In this document: one piece after another, positions 1-11,700 of the stretch
Layout of the letters: every line of letters begins with the position of its first letter
How positions within the stretch are numbered: position 1 is the stretch's first letter
From: Hemerocallis citrina
Taxonomy: Eukaryota; Streptophyta; Magnoliopsida; Asparagales; Asphodelaceae
DNA length: 64,000 nt
Direction of reading: 5' to 3'
Assembly: GCA_017893485.1 (NCBI GenBank)
Contig: JACEHZ010000372.1
Coordinates: forward strand, 992,001-1,056,000
Position numbers and translations under genes: made by a program
The notes under the pieces: model-generated
Seen by the model: only the letters and a program-made list of their open reading frames with translations
Told to the model about the DNA's origin: nothing
The model's database searches: none

Positions 1-660
1 TTCACTGCATTACACAAAGGGTTTTCTTTACTATTGATTTCTTGGATTTTCGAAGTGAGGATCTTGGGTTATTGTGAAAGGAATGACTTTTCTTATTCTT
101 TTTTTTACTTCGGTTAATTTTTCAATGAGGTGGGTGACATAAGTTTGATTTCTTGCTATTGTATGCATGTTGTATGTGATGATTTGTCTATTTGAAAGCA
201 TGTTAGGGGATTGTGTGATGATATAATGAGTTTATTAAAAGATGTATGAATAAAAATTGAATTTTATCATGAAAATAAAAACTATGCTATTGATGATTAA
301 AACCCTATATATATGACTTCAGATTGTTTAGAACCTAATAGAAATCATGGGTATATTGTTTTTTACTATAATCTTGCTGATTTGAACATATACTATGAAT
401 TGTATGATGAATATTGCTTAAAGTGAACAAAAATTGAATCTTTACTGTGTGTATATACCCATACTCTGTTTTGATGATTTGATGAAGTAAAACTGGACTA
501 TATACTTGTAATAATTGCATATATTCATGGGTAAACTATTGTAGGTGATTGTGTATGTGTAATGAATTGCAAGAGGGGTTTTTGGATCAAAGATATCAAG
601 TTTTGAAGTCAAAAAAGGGGGTTGTGATTTTTGGGTCTGATGGTATAGGCCGAAAAGTGG

Positions 661-664
<4 letters not shown>

Positions 665-715
<51 letters not shown>
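665..715. repeat. (TG)n microsatellite
   Basis: About 25 uninterrupted TG units. Apparent poly-Val/Cys and poly-His/Thr reading frames across it are products of the repeat. Confidence 0.97.
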
Positions 716-718
<3 letters not shown>

Positions 719-823
719 GAAGTTTTCGATTAAGATCTGATTTGTTTTGATATTGAGACTTAGTTGACAATATAACAATCATATACACTAATTCTTGTTG
801 AGTTTACTGACCTATATATGAAC

Positions 824-825
<2 letters not shown>

Positions 826-873
<48 letters not shown>
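826..873. repeat. (AT)n microsatellite
   Basis: About 24 AT units inside the decayed LTR. Confidence 0.97.
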
Positions 874-877
<4 letters not shown>

Positions 878-1043
878 TGATTTTGACGAAGTTTTGATTA
901 GTTTTATAATCTCCAGTATGTTAAACAAGTTGTATTTGATCATCTTAGGATTTTTGTTTTACAAATTTATGATTTTACAAAGATTTATTGAAGTATTAGT
1001 TAAAATGTACGCAAATTTCAAAGTTGTGAATTTTCGCATATAA

Positions 1044-1159
1044 CAGTGGACTGCCACATTCTTGCACTAAAAATGACAGTCGACTGCCAATTCTTTACTT
1101 TTGGAATTTTTGCATGACAGTCGACCACCGCGTTTTGAATTGGGTTTGACAGTCGACCG
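1044..1159. repeat. Four degenerate CAGTCGACTG motifs
   Basis: Copies begin near 1044, 1077, 1118 and 1150, each reading CAGT(C/G)GAC followed by variable bases. They match the palindromic arms arrayed in element E at 35499-36132, but the spacing here is about 32-33 bp within pairs instead of E's constant 21 bp. Confidence 0.7.
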
Positions 1160-2616
1160 TCAGTGTTCTGGCTGATTGTTTTCTTGAGATTTCTTCGTTT
1201 TCCTTGAACGATTATTCTTTGATATTATGGATTATTGATCTACTGTTTTAGATGATGTTTTCACTACAAATTACAGTATTTTATAGAGAGTAACATTTTG
1301 ATTATAATAGAATTTAAATTGAATTTCTATGACTTTATTAAATGAAAGATTTATGGTTTTCGAAGGAATTGATATTTTGTGATATTCTACAACTTCAAAA
1401 TATGATGTTCAGTTATTCAATAGATTTAAGACTTTATTTCAATTCTGAAAATTTGTGAGTATATTAAATGAATTTGGATTTGTTGATTTTTTAAGAAGTT
1501 TTCTTAATATGAGAGTATTGATAATGGAATTGAGAGTTTAATGAAAGATTTTGTGTTAACGGTTGAGTTGTAAGTCTAGAGGGTGAGTGGGACCTAGTAC
1601 ACTGGAAGTTGAGATTTTTGTGGTTTGGCTAGTTGTGGCCTTGTTGTTAATTAGTTGAGATAAGTTTGGTAGGGTACACAAACTCTAGGAGATTCGTAAT
1701 TTATTAATTAACTTGATAAGATAAGGACAGACACTAGATAGTGATATGATGAAATGAGTGCAAACATAGGTTATGGACCTCAGTATGATCTACGGTGTGA
1801 GATAATCTCCGGAATTATCGAGGTGTGAGTGAAATAGTCTCCGGAATTACCTGCGGTGTGGGATTTATCTCCGGAATTATCGGGGTCGAGGCGACGCTCA
1901 TGGGGTATTCGTGTGATGAGGCCCTATAGCTTGTCACATTTTATCTAAATCTCATAGTAGTCATCATAGTAAGATTAGTTGCATAACGAGGAATTTAACC
2001 CTATAAAGTGGAGAACGATAAGGGCTTGCATCAGACCTATATAGTAAGGAATGCATAGAATCCAACAAGTAAGCATTAAAGAGTCATTATACTGCATTTG
2101 TGTTTTCTTAACTTGGTTTTATGCATGATGTTTTTCTATTTTCCTACACTTGACACTTAGTCTAGTTTCACTCGATGTTTTCATGTTTTACTTATTGGTA
2201 TCCATAGTCCATTTGTTAATACTGTTGACATATGTTGTTTATGATTTTATTCTTTATGTTTTATTCATGTTGTATTTCTTTTGATGTCACTCACATCGTT
2301 TGGTTGACCCCGTAGTTTTGGGGGCTAGGGTTATCTCTATCCTCATGTTTTACAGGTAGGTACCTATAGCATTGGGATTTGGATGCATGTGGTAGAATGA
2401 TATTGTGGCTTATGTAAATTGTAAATGAAGGTGTTGTAAAAGAAAGAAATTCTAATTCAAGGTGTTTAATTTTCCGCTGTGCTTTGTAAAGAAGTGATGT
2501 AATAAAAGTTGAACAATTTATCTTTGTTTTGGCTATGTTTACTATTATATTGAGGTAGATGCTGAAAATTGTGCCACAAATTTCTGAGATATTATATTGA
2601 AAATTCGGGATGCTAT

Positions 2617-3755
2617 AATGAAATCCCACAACTCTTTGGTTCATATTCCTGCAGTTTTACAATATTTGAAGAAGGAGAATCAGAACACCCAATTGCTTAT
2701 GAAACGAAAATTGCCACCCTCATGTCAAACATGTGTAAGATACATGGCTTCATCGCAGCAACTGCAGAATGCTTAGACATTGTGTACTTTTGTTTGAATA
2801 TCATAATAGCTATTCTTATAATTTATATCATATAAAGGTTAAAACACCTTGGGTAGTAAGTTGTAATGGAAAATATATTGTATAGATCTAATATTTCAAA
2901 TCAATGCAATATTTTCAAAGTTAGGCATAAACACTTTGTTGCTTCAATGCAGTGGGATCATATCATGAGCATGTAATTCAGAGGAATTGTTAACCATAAT
3001 AGCATTCTCCCCCATTTTATGGAGAAAAAAATTCATAAGTATCGAATGTATTTTCCTTTATATTGTAGCATATACAAAGGATACGTTTCAAAAAACAATA
3101 TAGAGTTACCCAGTGTTCTAATTCCTCCTTTAAAATATTCATTTATAAAGTAATGTCTTGATGATCAAATCATCAATGAACCAATTACCAAAATAGTCTA
3201 AGAAGCAGCAGTTGGAAACAGATAATGAGCAAATGTAGCACATCAAAAGAACTCAGCCAACTAAAATTAACTGTGATCCAACATTGGTCATAGATTTGTA
3301 TTTTAAGAAATGCAATAATATGAAAATTTAGAACATGATGTCTAACTACTGCATGTCAACAACACTGACAATTATATAATTCCCCTTTTGGAATTTTTGC
3401 ATGAACTCTTTTATCAAACAAATCAATTTCACCTAGTATCTCATCGCTTCCCCCTGACAATTAACCACCACAAAGCAGCTTATAAAATGGACAACTTTTA
3501 TGCCATTAAAAAATAAGAAACATAGCATAGAAAAATCTGTAATGGATGTATGCATCTAATATTCCAGTTTAAAGCCAAATCTTCAGGCTATGCATTACTA
3601 CATTGGTCATTCAATGTAGTGGGATCAGATTATGAAACCAAAATACAAATGGGCACTACTTAACTGGCCAGTTTTTTATTGAACAAATGCTTCGAAATCG
3701 TTTGATGCTTCAAAGAAAGGCTGCGATAGCCTAACCTTCAGAAGGGAGGGGTTTA
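2617..3755. other. Intergenic stretch, nothing recognised
   Basis: AT-rich sequence. A short + strand frame at about 2617-2835 follows a 'tcctgcag' that could be a splice acceptor, but its translation has no family I recognise and ends in a run of hydrophobic codons typical of AT-rich noise. The last 60 bases (about 3695-3755) resemble the sequence just upstream of the 3' LTR in elements A and C, including a purine tract, so they probably belong to the decayed Tat element that follows. Confidence 0.5.
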
Positions 3756-4215
3756 TGATATGGGTAAAATCAGAGCCACACGATCCCAGCATGCATCTTG
3801 ATGCATCTCCAAGGCAGAAAGGTAATTTCACAAAACCCACATGCCAACTGGAGGAACATGGGCCGCACCCAAGCACGTCAGCTCAACCAGGTCAACAATT
3901 ATGGTTAACTTACAACCAAGTAAGAGAGATTTCCAGCTAATCAAAACTTTCAATCAATCCTCTATCTTAAGCAGAATTATTGACTAATTCTATCACACCA
4001 CCATGGAAATCTGCAGTTTAAACTCAAAAGATACATTTTCAAGTCTATCTTTGGTAACTAACTCACCGCCTATAAATACTCTCCCCTCAATCAGTAACAT
4101 GTAAACAATCTTTTGCCCCTAAAACTTTAATCTCCTTTCTGAGTTACTGACTTAAGTGTTAGATGGTCTTTCGCCGTGGCCAACCCCGGAGTTTAGACTT
4201 TGTGTAGGTTCGTCG
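3756..4215 (+). mobile_element. Highly diverged Tat-family 3' LTR fragment
   Basis: The sequence starts TGATATGGGTAAAATC immediately after a purine tract 'gaagggagggg', as the 3' LTRs of A and C start TGATATGGCT after 'ggagtgggggg'. Further shared landmarks in the same order are 'aaaggtaatttcaca' near 3820, 'ctataaatact' near 4070, 'aatcttttgcc' near 4110, 'actgactt' near 4150, and a 'gtggccaaccccggagttt' that matches 'gccgggatcaaccccggtgttt' of the younger LTRs. The 3' end cannot be placed beyond about 4215. The polypurine tract suggests the 3' LTR of a copy whose body has been lost or worn away. Confidence 0.65.
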
Positions 4216-4616
4216 GACGTTTTCAGCCATCCAGATCTTGATCCAAACGCTCTCAACCACTCAAATTCAGATCAAGGAGCCTTCAACCATCACAATTCAA
4301 ATTTGATCGACGGTCCAAATTGTAAGTGTCCTTAAAAAGAACTGATTATCTGATTACTCACACACCGAAAAAAGCAACAATACCTGAAAATTAACATTAG
4401 ATTTATAAGGAACTTAACAGATCGAGTAATAATTTTCCCTAAAAAACCAAAAAAAAATGTGTATTTGGCTGTAAACTGTAGAAGTCAACCATATCAACAT
4501 GAATAAACAAACTTGAACCTCGTGATTTTAGTGTACTAGTCTAATGCACATGTGATGCACACCTACAAAAAGCATTGGAGCATTTCATAATATAATATCA
4601 AAACGAAAAGTATTAT

Positions 4617-6420
4617 TGTCACGCCTCTCTTCCCATTATACGAAAACACGGGCATGCAACTGAGGCCCAGCGAATGATATAAGTATGCCAACTCATATCA
4701 TCCATAAGCTGTACAATTTAACTCAACAATATGAAAGATGACAATAACCACGCGTGCAATAAAATATCTCATAAACATGAATAATCCATGAAGTGTCTCA
4801 TACATAACCAACATCTGGAAAGTAAATAACTTCGGGTCAACAAGCCCGGAATACAAAGTTTGCAATAAACAAATAGAACTGAGAATGAAAACATAAGCAA
4901 GTAAAAGCAGGGTGGAATCCATCTCCATTCTTCAGAACACCTGATCACTGATTCCTTCTGGCAATTCTTCACCCACTCTTGTAAATTCATCATCTCGTGT
5001 TGGGGAAGGGGAACACCCGTTAGAGAAAATAACTAACCGCAAGTAGTACAAGCAAGTAGGTACAAGAACAGGAATATAGCAAGAACAGGAAATCATATGT
5101 ACATGAAACAAATCATATTACGAGGAACACAAACATGTAATCAAGCATCAGGTAACTTGCCTTATGAGCAGGAATCATGAAACTAGTAGACTGAAACATG
5201 TAAACAAGAATCATGAAAACTTGTAAATAGGGATCATATAACTTGTAACAGGAAAATGCATGTGCTCAGTATAAATCTTAAGTCTATTCATTTAATTAGT
5301 TCTATCTAATGCACGCAATCTTGTGTCCCATACCACAGGTTCGGGTACATACAAGCATGTTAACGTTTAGACTCTAGTGGTGAATGCTATAGGTCATGTA
5401 CTCGGAAAAACATGTAGACAAGGAACAAGATTCAGTTATTCAGTTATTCAGTCATTCAGTTATTCAGTCATTCAGTTATTATGTATCAATGTTCAATGAA
5501 CAATATACAGTCGTTCAGTATTCAGTTATTCAGTCATTCAGTTATTCAGTTATAAATTATGTATCAATGTTCAATGAACAATATACAGTCGTTCAGTATT
5601 CAGTTATTCAGTCATTCAGTTATTCAGTTATAATAGGAAAACTACGAGCTCCCTTCCGAATACAATCCCCTATATTATCCACTACTAGGTCGTACCCTTA
5701 TTACCCCGGCTTGGCATTCTTTTAATGTGATTCAGTCGTGTACATGCAGTCGGTATACAAGCAATCGGTATAATCAGTGAAACATTTGTGATAATAAATC
5801 ATGCAGTACGTGATATAAATTCATTCGATCTATCTACTGTATTAATTCCATCATTAAATATAAAAATAACATGTTTATATTTTAAAAACATAAATATACA
5901 ATTCTGGACAGCAATGCGTTGCTGTACAAAAATTCACTTTTCCGTTGTTAAAGGAAAGCGAATCAGGTACCGTCAGGGTGTCCAAAAAATAGACTTCATG
6001 CCGGTTCCTACGAATATTCACATGATATATTTTAATAACAGAAACTAGGTCAACCAGATAGTTCTTTACTGATCTACAGGCAGCAGACCAGGGTCAACTT
6101 CTCTTATATAAAAATTAACTTTAAAATCATTTTAAAAAAATCTTATAAAAACTATAAATCGCTTCATAATCATGTCTAGTAACATGCTGATAAATATCAA
6201 GTCTTAATTATACTTTTAGCATGATATTTAAATTAGTTATTCGAGATAATACATTTCAAAATAGTAATCTGGAATTACAAACGTCACAACACTAAAAATA
6301 GTATATCTTGCAAACTACACATCGGAATTCAGATCCGTCAGAAGTTTTAGAAACTAGACACAGTGTGCTAAAGTTTTCATTTAATAAGTTTTAGGTAATA
6401 TCATCAGTAACTTGGCCGAA
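4617..6420 (-). mobile_element. Possible decayed LTR, reverse orientation
   Basis: The sequence begins TGTCACGCC, a common plant LTR terminus similar to the inverted end of element E, and is AT-rich and repeat-bearing throughout. No matching second terminus or 5-bp duplication of the left flank (ATTAT) was found, so the extent is a guess. No protein domain is visible. Confidence 0.3.
5430..5635. repeat. Tandem TTCAGTTA-type repeat with higher-order duplication
   Basis: Short units alternating ttcagtta and ttcagtca form blocks. The blocks are separated by two near-identical copies, about 85 bp apart, of a spacer containing 'tatcaatgttcaatgaacaa'. The open frame over this stretch is repeat-derived. 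Confidence 0.9.
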
Positions 6421-6636
6421 TTCTCACTCCATTTTAGAGCAGACGGTAGTCCAGAAATATACTAAGTTGCTTTTAACAACCTTACATTTGCAAGTGTATA
6501 GTTTTTATGATTAGAATTGAGCGAACATCTGCATTTAGACATCAGCATGGTTCTAATATTAACATGACAAACATTATCACATTTAATGGTATAAACTACG
6601 AATGCAATCATACAATCATATACGAATACAACTCAT
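6050..6636. other. Sequence downstream of the WRKY exon, nothing recognised
   Basis: AT-rich. It may contain the 3' UTR of the WRKY fragment on the minus strand, but no clear signal was identified. Confidence 0.4.
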
Positions 6637-6930
6637 TCAATCACCATTTCTTGCACAATCTCGTGCCTCTAGTTTGTGTTCATGTAATACATGCATGAAC
6701 ACAAAGGAGGAAATGGTTCTAATATTACTGAAGTTAGGGTTGACGAAGGAGGAAATGGTGGCCGGTGGTGGATGGAAAGAAGAGGAGGAGGAGGAGGAGG
6801 CGGAAGTGAGCATGGAGGCAACATCTGAGGTGGTGGAGGCCATGGCAGTGGCGGAGATGGGGAGCGGGTGGCTGTGGGTGCCCTCATAGGTAGTGATTAG
6901 GATGGACATGTCCTTGGCACATCTCTGCAC
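6637..6930 (-). pseudogene. Terminal exon of a WRKY group IIb transcription factor (fragment)
   Basis: The exon opens [21 protein letters not shown], the C-terminal part of a WRKY zinc finger. It holds the second Cys and the HxH ligands, then ATAMASTTS and a serine run, as in the WRKY6/31/42 group. WRKY proteins bind W-box DNA in the nucleus. A splice acceptor (TTTTAG, ending at 6931) sits exactly at the VQR position, the family's conserved intron site in groups IIa/IIb. The WRKYGQK motif and first Cys must lie in an upstream exon; none is seen before element A starts at 7060, nor in 22216-26002. After the serine run the translation loses similarity to the family and stops, so this is likely a truncated or frameshifted remnant. 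The family call is strong; whether the locus is functional is unknown. Confidence 0.85.
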
Positions 6931-7059
6931 CTAAAATACGATCGAACAAGATCAGAAAATTCCATATATGTATATATTAGGGTTTCGAAATTAATTACTA
7001 CATTAATTATAATGAATCCAAATTAATATGCTAATTTAGCACATGTAATACATGCATGT

Positions 7060-7647
7060 TGATATGGCTAAAAATGGGATTAAATCGGAACCGTCCAGAT
7101 TGGGCACGAATCTTGAAGCTCAGGGGTTAAACGGTAATTTTACATACAAATGGGTCCGAAATGGGTACTGGGTCTCCTTCTCACAGATCCAATAACCCAC
7201 AAACGGGTCCGCTCCAACTGGGTATGGGTCCCGACCCAAAACAAACCCAGACCAGCAAGAGGAAAATCAGGATCACTGATTTGACCGAATCAACGGGCCT
7301 GATTTGCTCTTACCGGGAATCAGGGGGCAGTTTCCTAAACAGATTGTGAGGATTTTACTCCTGACAGTTACACAGGAAATCAGGTCCCTAATCACTCCCA
7401 TGGCGACTATAAATACCCCCACCTACCACTGTGACCAGGTAATCACTCTTTTCCCACCTTAAGCTCTTTCTTAATCATCACTGGTTACTGACAAGAGCGT
7501 CGGAGGGTGCGTCGCCGGGATCAACCTCGGTGTTTCGCACTTCCTTGCAGGTAGCAGCAGGAACCAGAAGGCTTGGTCCGCTATTCAGGTTTTCTACGAA
7601 CTCACAAATCTCATCTGTTTACCCCCACACCAGAATCAGCGGTAACA
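7060..7647 (+). repeat. Element A 5' LTR
   Basis: TG...CA bounded. It contains a TATA box at 7408-7415 followed by an R-region-like segment ('actgacaagagcgtcggagg') also found in the LTRs of C and in the decayed LTR at 3756. Confidence 0.95.
7408..7415 (+). promoter_or_regulatory. TATA box of element A LTR promoter
   Basis: TATAAATA preceded by 'ggcgac'. The same box occurs at the matching place in C (26125-26132) and in H (63222-63229, minus strand). Confidence 0.75.
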
Positions 7648-7667
7648 GATTAGCGCCGTTTGTGGGA
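7648..7667 (+). other. Primer binding site of element A
   Basis: 'gattagcgccgtttgtggga' follows the LTR directly. It is a slightly worn form of the consensus 'attggcgccgtctgtggga' seen in C and H. I could not assign the primer tRNA with certainty. Confidence 0.8.
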
Positions 7668-7730
7668 AAACCACACGAATAGCCTCCGCCTCTTCCTCGT
7701 CGACTAGCCCTTCTCCAACCTTCTCCAACC

Positions 7731-8714
7731 ATGCCTCCCAAGAAGGTCAGGTCTAGGGGGTCCAACCGCGGACCCAATCCCGCCGACCAGCCAGAGGAAG
7801 TCCCCGTCCATCCTGCTCCGCAGCCCGAACATCTTCCTCCCCCGGTCCAACAAGGCCAGCCTCCTCTTCCGAACCAACAACCCCCAAATGGTCCTGCTGG
7901 TCAGAACCAGCGGAGGCAGAAGCAACCTCTCCACCCAGACCATGTCTCAATTCACAATGCCTCCTCGGACTCTATGGCTTCCCACAACCCCCGAGCCTCC
8001 GATCTCCGCAACACCGTACTGAATCGCCAAAAGGATGAGAACCTTCGCAACCATCTAGATGAGAGGCGGGCCCGAGAGGGAGCCTCCCGCCAGCATCAAG
8101 GTGAGCGATCTCCTCATCGCCGAGACGGTAGGAGGTCTCCGGACCGGAGGGGCCGGAGGGAATCTCCCGAGCGTCGTAGGAGGAGGCCACATTCCCCCAC
8201 GGATCGACATCATCCGAGGAACAATGAGGCACCTATCACTCGTGCCGAGTTCCTACAATTCCAGGAGACTGTGTTGCAGGCCCTCAACCTTCGCCCCAAC
8301 AATCATAATGCCCAGAGGGTTCCAACACCCCCACGGGTTCCAAGTCCTCGCCACCAATCCAGAAGTCCCCTCCCGGCTCCCAGTCGCCAGCAACACCATT
8401 ATAGTCCTCGCCGATCCCAGGACTACCGACGCCGCAGTCCCCGCTCCCCTTCCTATGAAGAAGAATCCAGGGGATCGTTTGATTACCAACGGAGGGACGA
8501 TGCCCTCTACCGTCATCTCCACGAGATGGAGAGGCGCATCGGTCACATGGACAAAGAGGAGGAGTCGAGAGCAGGGACCGTCCGCCCCAGCAGACCCCCT
8601 TCTCTCGGACAATCATGGAGGCTCCCATCCCGAGGGGTTTCAAACCTCCGCAGTTTGAAACGTACTCAGGGGAGTCGGACCCTGTTGATCATGTCAAAAG
8701 CTTCAAGACCTTAA
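7731..8714 (+). CDS. Element A ORF1: Pro/Arg-rich gag N-terminal region
   Basis: An uninterrupted 327-codon frame starting MPPKKVRSRG, 84 nt after the LTR-PBS junction. The protein is rich in Pro, Gln and Arg (many SPRR-like clusters), with an RAEFLQFQ segment and a C-terminal HEMERRIGHMDKEEE helix, as in the N-terminal part of Tat Gag. It forms the unstructured leader of the capsid precursor. The frame leaves the gag reading phase at a CCCCC run near 8592. The next gag segment continues in the -1 phase from ATG 8615, overlapping this ORF by 100 nt. The related element C has the same phase change at the same place, so ORF1 may be a separate product, not a broken one. The last ~40 codons are out of the ancestral gag frame. 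Confidence 0.75.
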   Translation: MPPKKVRSRGSNRGPNPADQPEEVPVHPAPQPEHLPPPVQQGQPPLPNQQPPNGPAGQNQRRQKQPLHPDHVSIHNASSDSMASHNPRASDLRNTVLNRQKDENLRNHLDERRAREGASRQHQGERSPHRRDGRRSPDRRGRRESPERRRRRPHSPTDRHHPRNNEAPITRAEFLQFQETVLQALNLRPNNHNAQRVPTPPRVPSPRHQSRSPLPAPSRQQHHYSPRRSQDYRRRSPRSPSYEEESRGSFDYQRRDDALYRHLHEMERRIGHMDKEEESRAGTVRPSRPPSLGQSWRLPSRGVSNLRSLKRTQGSRTLLIMSKASRP

Positions 8715-11700
8715 TGCTGATCCATCAAGCTTCCGATGCCATGCTCTGCAAGACCTTCCCCCCACTCTCAAGGGGTCGGCACGGAAATGGTACTCCAGGC
8801 TCGCTCCCTCCTCCATCTTCTCGTTCGAGCAGTTCGAAATGCTCTTCATAACTCACTTTGTGAGTAGCAGGCGAACGGAGAAGACTAGCCTCTCCCTACT
8901 CCACCTCCGACAGGAGAGGGGAGAAAAGTTGAGGGATTACGTGAGGAGATTTACTGCGGAGGTCAGGTCGATCGCCTCCCTCGACCAGTCTGTGGCGACC
9001 GTCGCGTTCCAGTCGAACGTCCTCAACTCCAACCTCCGGTCGTCCCTCGCCAAGAAGCCCCCGCACAACTTCGCCGATCTTCTCCTAAGGTGCGAGAAGT
9101 ACATTCGGGCGGAAGAGGCCGAGTGCCTCCCGAATTTCGGAGGATCCACCTCCGGATCGAAGAGGAAGACGACAGAGGAGGAGGGGTCCAAAAAGCTACA
9201 GAAGGACAACAGCGGTCAGCGCCGTCCTCCCCCCAGGTTCGAGAAGTTCACTCCTCTCACCACCAATGTCTCCACCATCCTGATGGAAGTGGAGAAGGAA
9301 GGGGTGATACCGCTCGCTCCGAGGATGAACACCCCAGCCAAGAGGAGGAACAAAGAGAAATGGTGCCGTTACCACCGGGACCACGGCCACGACACCAACG
9401 ACTGCCGTGCATTGAAAAATGAGATAGAAGCCCTCATCCAGAGGGGGCAGTTGGCCAAATTTGTGAAGGCAAACGATCGGGCAGATCGCACCACTCCTCC
9501 TCCTCGGGGGGCTAACAAGCGCTCCGAGCGACGCGATCAAAGCCCCGAGTTCGAGGAAGAGTGGGTTCTGCACCTTATCCACGGAGGCCCAACGGGGGGC
9601 TCTTCCAACTCCTCTTGGAAGGCCTTCGTCCGAGAGGTCAACTTAGTTCACAGCGCCCCTCCCCCCAAAGGCCTCGGCATCCCAGTGACATTCTCAGATG
9701 AAGACCTCGAGGGGGTCCGAACTCCCCACTGTGACGCACTTGTCATCGACCTTCGCATGGTGAACTTCAAAGTGCAGAGGGTCCTGGTGGACAACGGGAG
9801 CTCGGTGAACATCCTCTTCCTCTCGGCCTTCCGAGGGCTGCAGCTATCCCGGGATCGCCTCAAACCGGCCGGCTACACGCTCCACGGGTTCACGGGGGTA
9901 CCAGTAACTGTCGAAAGGGTTATTACCCTGGACGTAACTGCTGGGAAGACCCCTACTACCCGGATCGAGCCGATGGATTTTATGGTCGTCGACGTCCCGG
10001 CCGCGTATAATGTCATCTTAGGCCGACCCGACCTAGCTGCCCTGGAAGCTGTCCCTTCAGCGTACCATCTTAAAATGAAGTTCCCCACTCGGTCGGGAGT
10101 GGGAGAAATCAGGGGCAGCCAAGAGACGGCTCGGAAGTGCTATATAACTTCCACTGGGGGTCCGGTGCTCTCCCTCGAGACTCTAGAAATCCCCAAGCCG
10201 AATGTCCGACCCACGTCCGAGCCGGCGGACGAATTGGAAGAAGTACACTTCTCGGACGAGGACCCGAGTCGAAAGTTCCTCATCAGCAAGTCCTTGCCGA
10301 CTGCCCTATGCTCCGACTTGGTGCAATGCATCCGGGAGAACCGTGACCTATTTGCTTGGTCCGCCGCGGATATGCCCGGGATTTCCGAGGACCTTCTAGT
10401 GCACCGCCTCAGCGTCGAACCGGGGTGCAAACCAGTTCAGCAGAAAAGGCGTAAGTTCACCCCCGAGCGACAACAGGCCATCAAGGAGGAGGTGGACAAG
10501 CTCTTAAGAGCTCGGTTCATACAGGAGGTGAACTATCCCGAGTGGCTCTCCAATGTGGTCATGGTTAAGAAGTCCAATGGTTCTTGGAGAATATGCATCG
10601 ACTTCACCGACCTGAATAAGGCATGTCTGCTTCCCTCTCCCAAATATCGACACCATCATCGATGCCACCTCGGGCCATAAGCTCCTCAGCTTCATGGACG
10701 CCTTCTCCGGCTATAATCAGATCCGAATGTTCCCCCCGGACATTCCGAAGACTTCCTTCATTACCGACCAGGGTCTCTACTGCTATAGAGTCATGCCGTT
10801 CGAATTGAAGAATGCTGGAGCCACCTACCAGTGCCTCGTCAACAAAGTCTTCCAAAGCCAAATAGGCCGCAACATGGAAGTATACGTCGATGACATGCTC
10901 GTGAAGAGCATCCGAGGTACCGACCACGTGGCCGATCTCCAGGAGGCATTCGGCGTATTGAGAAGGCACAGCATGAGACTAAATCCGAATAAATGTGCGT
11001 TCGGAGTCTCCTCAGGAAAGTTCCTCGGCTTCATGGTGAGCCAGCGAGGGATCGAAGCAAATCCTGAGAAAATCAAGGCCATACTGGACATGGCCCCGTC
11101 CCGGAACGTTAAGGAAGTGCAGAAGCTCACGGGGCGCCTCGCCGCCATTGGCCGATTCCTTTCGAAGTCTGGGGAAAAATGCCTCCCCTTCTTCAAGGCT
11201 CTCAGGGAGGCCAAGGGCTTCGAGTGGGGCGAATTACAACAGGAGTCGTTCGAACAACTGAAAGCCTACTTGGTGAACCCTCCTTTGCTCAGCAAGCCCG
11301 TTCCGGGGGAAACTCTCTTTATATACTTAGCTGCTTCCAAGCAGACCCTAAGTGCTGTTTTGGTGAGGGAAGAGGACCGGACTCAGAGGCTCATCTACTA
11401 TGTGAGTAAGGTGCTTTGGGACGCCGAACTCCGTTATCCGAAGATAGAGAAGATGGCTTATGCCCTGATCATGGCGGCAAGGAAGCTCCGACCGTACTTC
11501 CAGTCCCATTCGGTTGTGGTCCTCACCGACCAACCGCTGAAGCAGATCCTTCACAAGCCAGAGACCTCAGGCCGGCTTATGAAGTGGTCCATCGAGCTGA
11601 GCCAACACGACATCTCCTACCAGCCCCAGACTGCAATCAAAGCTCAGGCCCTCGTCGACTTCATCGTCGAGTCCACCATTCCCGAGGTCAGCCACGTCCC

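Larger units (their letters stand above)
1..2616 (+). mobile_element. Decayed, 5'-truncated LTR-like sequence related to element E
   Basis: AT-rich DNA without a credible gene. Its order of landmarks matches the 3' half of the solo LTR at 28800-37493: copies of a CAGTCGACTG motif, then a stretch with repeated short cytosine-rich phrases, then wording around 2000-2090 ('ccctataaagtggagaacga', 'gggcttgc', 'atgcatagaatccaa') that recurs at 37070-37145. It ends near 2616 in 'attcgggatgctata', a worn form of E's terminus 'attcggggtgttaca'. I infer an old LTR of the same broad family whose 5' end lies outside the window. No coding domain or flanking duplication can be seen. Exact limits are uncertain. 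Confidence 0.5.

Noticed and set aside
549..778. Open frames on both strands over the TG repeat
   Set aside because: They are translations of a (TG)n microsatellite into Cys-Val or His-Thr runs.
2569..2835. 88-codon frame as a host exon
   Set aside because: A possible acceptor precedes it, but there is no family match that I recognise and the C-terminal part is AT-rich noise.
4617..6700. A full LTR element starting at TGTCACGCC
   Set aside because: No matching right end or copy of ATTAT was found at any plausible distance, so only a weak partial call was kept.
8059..8658. 199-codon frame overlapping gag ORF1 as a separate gene
   Set aside because: It is a shadow of ORF1 in another phase. 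Codon patterns and conservation with C follow ORF1.
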